Source of the DNA: Gentiana macrophylla
Taxonomy: Eukaryota > Streptophyta > Magnoliopsida > Gentianales > Gentianaceae
Direction: 5' to 3'
Assembly (NCBI GenBank): GCA_026214975.1
Contig: CM047806.1
Location: 53,399,947 to 53,463,946, forward strand
Length of the DNA stretch: 64,000 nucleotides
Positions 55,861-64,000 of the stretch are shown here, in pieces. Every line of letters starts with the position of its first letter. The stretch's first letter is position 1. The notes under the pieces were generated by a model, which worked only from the letters and a program-made list of their open reading frames with translations, was not told where the DNA came from and ran no database searches. The position numbers and the translations under genes were made by a program.

Positions 55861-58478
55861 AGAGCTGAATCTACTAAAAGTCCTTGCTTTTCATTGCCAA
55901 CACATTAGCTACAGAGCTGAATCTACTAAAAGTCCAGATTAAAGAAACAAGCAAAGCTGACAGAGAACCTTTTGGCAAGTTTGAATGGGAAATGTAACAA
56001 AGGATACTAGGACTGGCAACAACACTGGGTAAATTTTATCAGAACTAGCTAGGTATTGCTGAGAGAATGGAATTCACTCATGAACTGATACAGAAGATGA
56101 ATGATACCAAAAAGAGGGAAGGAAATGAAAAGAAAAGTCAACTTACTGAAACTATTAAGATCAAGGAAAGCAAGGAGCTTGTACATGAACTATTTGACAA
56201 ATATACTCAACCTGCTGAAGGCAGAGCTACTCTTACTCAAGAGTTATGAGCAGAGTTTGATAAAGTTTTCAAGACAAACAAGAAGAGATTCAGAGATATG
56301 AACATAGAATAAGGAATACAATCATTTCTTTGCTGAGAAATTGTATGAAGAGAAACTCAAGGTTTACAATCAAGAATTGAAGAAGAAACTAACTCTTAAG
56401 GACAAGGAAGCTGAAATGAAATTAGATTTGGATGAGTTTGAAGAATATTACAAGAGCTGTGATATTGGAACATTCAAGCTGGTAGAATGGAGAAGATGGA
56501 AGCAAACAAGTCAAGTTGACTACAAGAATAATTTCTTAATCAGAGATGATAAGGTGTCTGAAGAATTTAGACTACATGACAATGCTATACTACTCCAAAA
56601 GAACATATATGCTGCAAAGAAAAAGGCTACTTAGTTTGTATCTATTTTGATTAAATCTTCAAAAGAACCTTTTGTAATTAGCTGAGTTTTCAAACTTAAA
56701 TTAAATATCTAGTTTTGTTTTGTTTTATCTTTAAGCTTTTCTTTTAACAAGGGTTTTAGCATCATCAAAAAGGGGGAAATTGTTAGAAATAATTTTTTTT
56801 TGTTTTGATGATGATTGATCTATTTTTTAACCCCACTGAATGAGTGCCAAGACCAGCTGTTATAGTGCAAAGCTAAAAGATGTCTATAGTTGAATGTATA
56901 GGTTCACTAGAGTCTGATTATTGTATTGGTTAAATCAGATAAGCACAGTAATAGAAATCTTATAGATTTTAGTGGAGTCTAGGATTTTTGCTAAAAACCA
57001 ATCAAGCTAGTTTGGTGAGGTTTCAAACTCAACCGACTTGTTCTAAGTGCGGAGTATTCAAGGCTGGGGGAACAAACTCAGTAATGAAGGCCGAGGGAAC
57101 AAACTCTGTTTTGAAGACTGGAGGTTGAGGTTTCAGACCCAGTTAATGAAAAACTAAGCCGAGACAATAAAGTTTGAATTCAGGAAAGTCTGTGATGGCT
57201 TGGACTGACTTTATAGATCTTGTATTGAAAATATCCATAAGATAATGTGACGAAAGGATCGTAGTTATTATGTTGAATATATGGAGTACTCTAATCTCAA
57301 AATCAAAATCAGAAGAAAGAAAGCATCTCAACTGAGAGACTGGATGAAAGCCGAGTTTATGCAAATCAGCTGATTGCTGAGAAATTAAAAACATCAGCAC
57401 ATCTAAGTAAAAGTTAGCAAATCATAATTACTGAAGCAATTTTTGAAAATTGAAGATCAAGCATTCTGATTGGTTGACGGTCTCACATGTCAGGAAGGCA
57501 CTGACAGCCTGACAGAGATAATGGAATATTCCAAGGAATCCAAGATGACCGTTAGGAATTCAAAAATTGAACGTTGAACACTATAAATAGAGGACTTAGC
57601 AACAAGGATCGAACACCTAATACGAAGAGAACGCACAAGAGCACCAAGTCTTGCAAGCGTATTGAAGTTCTGAATATTTGCTAAGTCAATTCTATCATAA
57701 TTTCTGAGCCTACACTGTATATATTTTGAAAATCTTCAAGTGCACAAGTGTTCAAAAGTTCAATCTAGTATTCAAACACTTGAAGATTCTAAAGCTGAAT
57801 CACTTTCTTGATTCAACCTTGCTTTGATTCAATCAAATGTTCAAGACTGTGAAGCATCTAGTGAAGGTGTCAAAGACAGTTGTTGCAGTCATTGTAGAAG
57901 GATCTGTGACAAGACTTTGTGTGGTGGAGCTGGTGAAGAGGCAATTCAACCCTTCGAGGACCATTGAAGCATTTAGAGAGCGGCAATTCAACCTGTTATC
58001 CAAGTGTTTCAATTGTGAATCTAGGATTAGTCAAGGACAATCATTCTAGGACTTTTTGTAACTGTACCTCAAATATTTCTGGTGATTTTCCTCCAACATC
58101 ACAGGAGAAGAGTGTACGGACATGATCACATCACCTGGAACCACTATAAACTCTTTGTTCTTATTTCTGCATTTACTTTATGCATTTACTTACTGCAATT
58201 TACTTTTCGGTATTTACTTTAAGCAACTGCTGACATTCCAAAGCTGATTAACTCACACCAAGCACTCTGCTGAGTTCACCAAACTCAACACAACATACTT
58301 CAATAGAACAACAATCTCTTAAAAAGGTTTAATAATTAATCCGCTTCATTTAACTCAGCTGTAGAACTAGTCAGCAGGCTATTAACTCAACATAGTTATT
58401 CTACTCTAAGAAGTTTTTAAGTGACAAGTTTATTCACCCCTCTCTATACTTGCCCCAATTCTTTCAAAGGGACCAACA
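55861..58478 (+). mobile_element. 5'-truncated Sirevirus-like element, second subfamily
   Basis: The right part is a complete LTR (56781-58478, 1698 bp; TGTTAGAAATAATT to GGGACCAACA), preceded by TCATCAAAAAGGGGGAAAT. The left part is internal sequence with two short open frames (56067-56249 and 56341-56634), charged and coiled-coil-like, comparable to the C-terminal part of ORF2 in the array but not closely similar. No 5' LTR, ORF1 or pol is present. A 52-bp tandem duplication (AGAGCTGAATCTACTAAAAG at 55861 and 55913) marks its left edge. Confidence 0.75.
56781..58478 (+). repeat. 3' LTR of the second Sirevirus-like element
   Basis: 1698 bp, the same length class and terminal motifs as the LTRs in the array, with a TATA box (CACTATAAATAGAGG near 57580). 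The sequence is otherwise clearly diverged. Confidence 0.85.
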
Positions 58479-58879
58479 TGTGTAGTGTTTATGAATGGTT
58501 TGTAAAAGGACGATGAAGATGAAAGGGTTTTTGTTTTTTCGATATGAACTTTTTTATGATGATGAAGATGAGTATGTTATCTGGATTAATTTCCATGTTG
58601 TTTTGGATTAAGATTAAGACTTGTGGAAGATATGGATTATTGTTAAATGTTAAGATTATATTAATAAATGACTAAAATGATCAATTAATTTAGCAAAGGA
58701 CTCGATTAGATTTTTTTTAGAATTGTGGTATACGAAGTATTTTTGTGTCTTTTTTGTGGTGTTTGAAGTAAATAAAAATATTATGGTGGTGTCAAAAGTA
58801 ATTTAAAGAGTGTCCGGAGTGAGCGTGGTGCCATAAGCAAAAACGTGGTGCCGATAAAATCTGTCTAAATTAATTATAA
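58479..58879. other. Intergenic, nothing recognised
   Basis: AT-rich; no frame, repeat or RNA gene seen. Confidence 0.5.
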
Positions 58880-59123
58880 TTATACTAAGGGGCAATGGTC
58901 CAAAAGGACAGATATTAGACTTAATTAGACAAATAGGACACACTTAACTTTTCATTGGTTATAATGACATAAAATTAGTACGTACATGAACCAATCTACC
59001 CTCAATTAATAATAAAAAAGAGCAGCGCTGATTTAAAAAACAAAAGAGAAAGAAAGCGACGCCTAAATAAAGCAAGCACTGAGAGTTGTTTTTTTTTCTA
59101 GTTGCTAAAAAGGTTTTTTTTTT

Positions 59124-59673
59124 GTGACCACCCCGATGCATTGACCACCGCGATGCACTGACCACCGCGATGCAGTTGTCACCCTGATGCAGTGACCACC
59201 GCAATGCATTGACCACCACGATGCACTGACCACCCCGATGCAATGACCACCGCAATACAGTGACCATCGCGATACATTGACCACCCCGATGCATTGACCA
59301 CCGCGATGCAGTGACCAACCATGATGCGGTGACCAACCGCGATTCAATGACCAACCGTGATTCATTGACCACCGCGATGTAGTGACCAACCCGATGTAGT
59401 GACCACCACGATCCATTGACGACCGCGATGCAGTGACCACCCCGATGTATTGACCTTCACGATGCATTGACCATCCCGATGCACTGACCACCGTGATTCA
59501 TTGACCACCGTGATGCAGGACCACCCTGATGTAGTGACCACCGCGATGCATTGACCACCCCGATGCAGTGACCACCCTCGATGCATTAACCACTGCGATG
59601 CGGTGACCACCCCGATGCATATCCACCCTAATGCATTGACCACCGCGATGCATTGCCACCGCGATGCAGTAAC
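59124..59673. repeat. 17-bp minisatellite, array 1 (about 32 units)
   Basis: The unit is GTGACCACCGCGATGCA, with frequent variants at three or four sites (CCCCGATGCA, CATGCATTGACC). The register is kept with few indels. The minus strand is open in all three frames, because 17 is not a multiple of three and the unit contains no stop in that direction. Confidence 0.95.
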
Positions 59674-59895
59674 ATTTGATGATGCGACACCGCGATGAAG
59701 CGACATCACGATAAAGCATCACCTCGATGACATTTGATATTTTTCCGACTTAATTGCAAAAAAAATCGATTTCTTTTCTTCATAAAATCGACTTTAAACG
59801 GCTATATCTTTTGATATAAAACTATGATCAACATAATTATTTCACCCTAATTCATATTTTTTTCGTCCTCTTTATTCTGTTATCTCATTTTATGA

Positions 59896-60090
59896 AGTGA
59901 CCACCGTGATGCAGTGACCACCCCCGATGTATTGACCACCATGATAAGGTGACCACCGCGATGCAATCACCACCGCGATGTTGTGACCACCCCGATGCAG
60001 TGACCACCGTGATTCATTGACCACCACGATGAAGTGACCACCACGATTCAGTGCTCACCGTGATGCATTGACCACCACGATGCATTGACA
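59896..60090. repeat. 17-bp minisatellite, array 2 (about 11 units)
   Basis: Same unit as array 1. It is separated from array 1 by ~200 bp (GACATTTGATATTTTTCCG, TCTTTTGATATAAAACTA, ATCAACATAATT) that recurs after arrays 2 and 3. Confidence 0.95.
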
Positions 60091-60300
60091 TTTGATGATG
60101 CGACACCGTGATGGCATTTGATATTTTTCCGACTTAATTTTAGAAAATTGATTTATTTTCTTCATAAAATCAACTTCAAACGCCTATATCTTTTGATATA
60201 AAACTACGATCAACATAATTCTTTCACCCTAATGAATACTTTTCGTCCTCTTTATTATGAAATCTCATTTATTAAGTGGCACCTTATGCAATGACACTCA
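60091..60300. repeat. Spacer repeat between minisatellite arrays (~200 bp, three copies)
   Basis: Copies lie at about 59674-59895, 60091-60300 and 60983-61215. Shared blocks are CATTTGATATTTTTCCGACT, TCGACTTCAAACGGCTATAT (with variants), TTTTGATATAAAACTACG and CGTCCTCTTTATT. Each ends in TTATGAAGTG or TTATTAAGTG and a run of GACAC(T/C)(C)AA blocks. Confidence 0.85.
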
Positions 60301-60474
60301 ACGACACCAACATTTTGTAAGATATATAGTTTGTTGCATGATTTTTCAAGCGATTACAAGTATGCTTATACAATCAACCAAATCAGTGTTATTCTCCAAC
60401 ATGTAATGTCATGTTTTGAAGAGGAATTCAGGTTTATCTTTGAAGATTGCAATGAACAAGAAATTAAACCTCAT

Positions 60475-60525
60475 GATGATTCATCATCATCATCGTCGTC
60501 GTCATCATCATCATCATCATCATCA
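60475..60525. repeat. (TCA/TCG)n trinucleotide repeat
   Basis: A run of TCA and TCG triplets of about 50 bp, encoding poly-Ser in a short + strand frame (60331-60588). I see no sign that this frame is a gene. Confidence 0.85.
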
Positions 60526-60819
60526 TCATTAGACGCGAAGGATCAACCTGATTCAACCACGACAAATCAGGATCACTGCAATTCATAATAAAAATGGTGC
60601 CATGCCGGAAACACAAAATCTTCAATCTCCACCTTTCATTCATTCTTCCATGTCCTTCCCATTTAATTAATCCCAAATTCCCCAATTCATCCAGTTTCAT
60701 ATTCTTCAATATGCCGGAAACATGCCAATACATGTAATAGCATAATATTACATTCATTCATCTATGTCTTTCCTATCTAACAAATAAATTCTAAATTTTT
60801 TCATAATCTTTAACACTGC

Positions 60820-60982
60820 GATGCATAGAACACCGTGATGCAGTGACCACCCCGATGCATTGACCACCCCAATGCAGTGACCACCGCGATGCATTGACCA
60901 CCCAAATGCAGTGACCACCGCGATGCATTGACCACCGCTATACAGTGACCACCACGATACATTGACCATCGCGATGCAGTGA
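60820..60982. repeat. 17-bp minisatellite, array 3 (about 10 units)
   Basis: Same unit as arrays 1 and 2; again followed by the ~200-bp spacer repeat. Confidence 0.95.
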
Positions 60983-61806
60983 CATTTAATGATGCAACAC
61001 CACGATGAAGCGACACCGCAATGAAGCAACACCGCGATGACATTTGACATTTTTCCGACTTAATTTCAGAAAATCGATTTCTTTTCTTCATTAAATCGAC
61101 TTCAAAAGGCTATATCTTTTGATATAAAACTACGATCAACATAATTCCTTCACCTTAATTCATATTTTTTCGTCATCTTTTTTTTGATATCTCATTTTAT
61201 GAAGTGACACCTTATGCAGTGACACTCAATGACACCGACATTTTATGAAGTGACACACAACGATAAAGAATATTTTATGAAGTGACACCCAATCACACCA
61301 ACATTTTATTCCAAATCATACTCAAACCCATAATCAAATTCATGTCACTACACCAATTTTCTTCCAAATCAAACTCAAACACACATCCGACTCCATTTCA
61401 ACTCACCAATTTATCAATCTTTTTGAAACAAACGCCTAGAATCAACTTTGTTTTGAGGGGAAGGGAGGTTATCCTAAAAATATGCATTAAAACAGAAAGG
61501 CCAAATCAATTGTAAATTGAAGTAGTAGTCGAAATGATTCTTCTTAACAAGTGTTCTATCCAGAAAAATTATCCAAATAAATGCTATCATAAAAAAGAAC
61601 AGACATCTAAATTATTCAGCCGCAACTCGAACAAACTTTTCCCAATATTCTGGGCATCAAAAAGTCCTAAAAATGCAGGTGGATGCTCTTTACACCCGCC
61701 GAAATTTCTTCCAAAGATTCCAACTTTTTTTTTGGAATTGTAACTATTTTGACTCATAGTTACCGAGATGAGATTAAAAATCCATGGGATTGTTAATACC
61801 AAAGAG

Positions 61807-62095
61807 CTAGTTTGAAGGCTTCTTTGGATACTCCCTCGCTCCAAAGATGGTTGATCTAATCCAAACATTCGTGCTTCCATGTTCAATAGCATGTTGAAAG
61901 TCATTGGACATGGCCATTGACAGCTCGAATTGCTCTTTTCTCCATTCCCAGTATCTTGCACAACTCACTTCTGCAGTTTGCCAATGTCCTAAAATTTTCG
62001 GGAGTAGAAGTATAATCTAGCATTCCAATAGTCATTAGGCCACAAAACTCTTGTGATGAGTTTTCATTACAAGATGTGTGAAGGCTAATTCAATG
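61807..62095 (-). pseudogene. Fragment of a PLP homeostasis protein gene (YggS/PROSC family)
   Basis: The minus strand encodes the C-terminal third of the family. 'F-C-G-L-M-T-I-G-M' and '[12 protein letters not shown]' are followed after one extra base (near 61935) by '[10 protein letters not shown]', then 'A-I-E-H-G-S-T-N-V' and 'S-T-I-F-G-A-R-E-Y', ending in a stop at 61807-61809. The family binds pyridoxal phosphate and controls its free level. No intron is seen in the ~290 bp, and about two thirds of the protein are missing. The frameshift and the position inside a MULE-like element make it a captured, non-functional fragment. Confidence 0.8.
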
Positions 62096-62161
62096 CCATG
62101 TTAACTTTTCATAATTCCATTACTCTCAGGTTCTTGAGGCAAATGATCTTATTATTTTCAG

Positions 62162-62815
62162 TTCACTTGGCATCTCAATCATTGTTTCGGTTCGTGGCTT
62201 CCGTTGCCCAGACTACAGTTGCTTCTAGTGCAATTGGGAGTTTTTCACTAGTATTTCTGTTTATATTTAGTGGTTTCAGAATACCAATATGTAAGCTTTC
62301 TTAGATCTTTTAATCTGATGTATTTGCACACAGCTGAACTTTCATTGAAGAAAAAGCAACTCACAGTTTTCTCCAAAATTGCAGCCTTCATGCCAAAATG
62401 GTTACTCTGGGCATTTTGGGTCTCTCCACTTTCATGTGGTGAAATTGGTCTTGCATGTAAGAATTATCATTTAGTTAAAAGATAATTATACGTGGCCCTT
62501 AAGTTACTTAAATATTATATTGGTAAATATATTCGATCCTGTTGATTTCTTCCGCTTATTTAGGTACTCTAGATCTATCGTTTTTCTATCATTTCATTCA
62601 CAAAGGTGGAAAAAGGTATGCATCAATCTCACTTTTAGAACCGGTTTGCACAATTGACTTCATAAAAGTCGAATATCAACTTTTATTCCTAATTTTATTG
62701 ATGGTCACTATGTCTTTGTTGTAGATGCTTCCCACCAATGCTACGGTTGGACAAGAATGCTTCAGAAGCATGGATTGAACTTTGATGGATATGTTTCTTG
62801 GATATCAGTGTCTGC
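62162..62815 (+). pseudogene. Fragment of a PDR-type ABCG transporter gene, introns kept
   Basis: Three exon-like pieces. 62162-62290 encodes 'S-L-F-R-F-V-A-S-V-A' and 'I-F-S-G-F'; it is bounded by TTTTCAG and GTAAGC. 62385-62456 begins after TTGCAG and encodes 'M-P-K-W-L-L-W-A-F-W-V-S-P-L'. 62725 to about 62815 begins after TTGTAG and encodes 'L-P-T-N-A-T-V-G-Q-E' and, after a one-base shift, 'G-L-N-F-D-G-Y-V-S-W-I-S-V'. Order and spacing match the second transmembrane domain of full-size (PDR) ABCG pumps. A short segment between pieces two and three appears lost or decayed. Because introns are present, the capture was from DNA, not from mRNA. Confidence 0.82.
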
Positions 62816-62820
62816 CTGGC

Positions 62821-62987
62821 GCCCACACCGCTCTACAGACTCTTGCACCAGGTGTAAAACAGACATCCACGCCGTCCATGGCAGATGCAGCCATATCTGG
62901 GTGAGCAATGTCCGATACGGTCTTGGTGGTGGAAACTTTGATTTCACTATCACTAACCGAGGCAGCTGCTACTGACTCCTCCGCCAT
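62821..62987 (-). other. Open frame near the right end of the Pack-MULE-like element, origin unknown
   Basis: An ATG at 62987 opens a 60-codon frame (M-A-E-E-S-V-A-A-A-S-V-S-D-S-E) that runs into the third ABCG piece. The N-terminal half is Ala/Ser-rich and acidic, like the start of a host protein. It may be a first exon captured with its 5' UTR (a CT-rich stretch lies upstream). I cannot assign a family. Confidence 0.35.
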
Positions 62988-63179
62988 TTACTTTCTTCGG
63001 CATTGAACGATTGAGCCCTAACCTTATCTTGTGAAGATGAAGAAGACGACATTTGAAGAAGGGTAATTTAGGAAAGTTAAAAAGGATTTGTCCTTCTAAT
63101 CAATGTTTCATTTTAGGTGTCCTAAATTTCTAATTAAGTCTCAAAATCAATCTTTATAAGTAAATACCCATTATACTAA

Positions 63180-63640
63180 ATATAATAATAAATGATTAGT
63201 TTAGTTTCTGAAAAAACAAAACAACAAATTTTGCCATGTCGTAAGTTATTTCGACAAGGTTCGATTAGTGTGACATGACAATGATATAGGTACATTATAA
63301 TTAAATAACTTTTAATTAAGGATATTACTAAAAAATTCAAATAACTTAATAAAATCCACACTCTAGTCTTTATTACTTAACATATTACATGATTAATACC
63401 ACATAGTAGAATACACAAGATGCTTTCTCATGTAGTATATCCACATATCTTATGAATATATTGCACTTAATGTGCAATTTGCACATGCAATAGGTTTACT
63501 GACACAAGGATAATATATTCCATAAATCAAATGTCACTTAGAAACTTTTAGAGCTTTAAAACAAAGGAGATGTTGTTTTGAAAATTAATCAACATATTTT
63601 AGTGTATCGCAAAATACTCAAGACGCCCCCTCTTGATATA
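63180..63640. other. AT-rich, nothing recognised
   Basis: No credible frame or repeat. Confidence 0.5.
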
Positions 63641-63649
63641 CGAAACGTT

Positions 63650-63905
63650 TTCCATTTTCATTCTCTAACCGCATCATTAATGAAAGTGCTCAAAACTTGC
63701 ATCACCAACACAAAAAGGTATGGCGCCAACATATCCTCTTGCCAAGGCCCCGTTGCAGTTGAAAATCGTCAATGGGAACCCCATTCCAAAGAATAGATAT
63801 GGATACCGAGGAGAGACAGAACAAAATTAACTCAATCAAGTTCTCTGAGAAGCCCATCAAACCCAAGATGTGATGAATAAATTCCTAATTCACCCTATCG
63901 CATGT
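63650..63905 (-). pseudogene. LINE reverse transcriptase fragment
   Basis: Read on the minus strand from 63905: 'C-D-R-V-N-stop-E-F-I', then 'L-G-L-M-G-F-S-E-N-L-I', then 'N-G-V-P-I-D-D-F-Q-L-Q-R-G-L', a frameshift, and 'P-Y-L-F-V-L-V-M-Q-V-L-S'. These are consecutive RT blocks of plant L1-type LINEs. A TAG replaces the Trp after 'V-N', and the R-Q-G-D-P-L-S block is destroyed by the frameshift. Only a piece of the RT is present in the window; the rest would lie upstream in the element, beyond 64000. Confidence 0.8.
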
Positions 63906-64000
63906 GACGGTGTCCGGACATACCATTGTCACGTGTTATTCACAGAATGACCAAGTAATAAATAAGTACAGAGAAACAACAGCATAAAAAAAAGTCAGGC

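Larger units (their letters stand above)
58889..63170. mobile_element. Pack-MULE-like element with captured gene fragments
   Basis: A perfect 9-bp target duplication TTATACTAA flanks it (58880-58888 and 63171-63179). The ends are long imperfect inverted repeats. The left reads GACTTAATTAGACAAATAGG at 58917; the complement of the right (63139 backwards) reads GACTTAATTAGAAATTTAGG; similarity continues over roughly 100 bp. A 9-bp duplication plus long inverted ends is the Mutator signature. No transposase is present. Inside are three arrays of a 17-bp minisatellite, a PLP-homeostasis protein fragment (minus strand), an ABCG transporter fragment (plus strand) and a further open frame at the right end. 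Capture of several host gene pieces is what defines Pack-MULEs. Confidence 0.8.

Noticed and set aside
60331..60588. 85-codon frame with poly-Ser
   Set aside because: The Ser run is a TCA/TCG microsatellite; the remainder matches nothing I recognise and lies between minisatellite spacers.
59124..60982. CRISPR-like look of regular short repeats
   Set aside because: The units are directly adjacent without unique spacers, in a plant nuclear context.
58959..61091. Long minus-strand frames with periodic Trp/His/Gly-rich peptides
   Set aside because: They are translations of the 17-bp minisatellite, open in all three frames for arithmetic reasons. No start context, domain or codon bias supports a gene.

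Overview
The window is a transposon-dense stretch of a eudicot-type plant nuclear genome. The evidence is a nine-exon MAK16 homologue, a plant U6 snRNA gene with a USE plus TATA promoter, Sirevirus and Tat-lineage LTR retrotransposons, TRIMs, MITEs and a Pack-MULE-like element. The sequence is AT-rich and is not bacterial or viral. I did not identify the species.

Layout. Positions 1-2600 hold gypsy debris and a TIR element. From 2743 to about 42320 lies one old Ty3/gypsy element of the Tat lineage on the + strand: gag, protease, RT, RNase H, a second archaeal-type RNase H, integrase, then an antisense intron-containing gene and a putative 3' LTR. Two insertions split it. The first (7781-36432) is a 28.7 kb tandem array of a pol-less Sirevirus: four LTRs and three internal domains, with one pair of near-identical 5-bp target duplications around the whole array. 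Inside the array sit a decayed Ty1/copia element (8690-16195) and a pol-less gypsy element on the minus strand (19125-24504, TSD ATATC). The second is a solo LTR (38900-40721, TSD GCCAC) in the antisense gene; it belongs to the same family as the copia element at 8.9-16.2 kb.

Positions 42.3-48.9 kb are the only region with host genes that look functional. MAK16 (ribosome biogenesis) is on the minus strand, with a TRIM in its intron 4. Head-to-head with it is the first exon of a + strand gene, broken by a 192-bp MITE. An intact U6 snRNA gene follows at 48226, with a higher-order tandem repeat right behind it.

Positions 49-64 kb are again mobile DNA: a hAT-like MITE, a 4.5 kb TIR element with an internal 2.03 kb tandem duplication, a 5'-truncated second Sirevirus-like element, and a LINE RT fragment at the right edge. 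Between these lies a 4.28 kb element (58889-63170) with a perfect 9-bp TSD and long inverted ends. It carries fragments of a PLP-homeostasis protein gene and of a PDR-type ABCG transporter gene, plus three arrays of a 17-bp minisatellite. This Pack-MULE-like element is the most unusual object here.

Data quality. Repeat copies inside the window differ mainly at CAG/CTG trinucleotides, in a pattern that does not look like ordinary mutation (CTGA read as CGA, TCAG read as TCG). Some frameshifts in the retroelement ORFs may therefore be consensus errors at methylated CHG sites.
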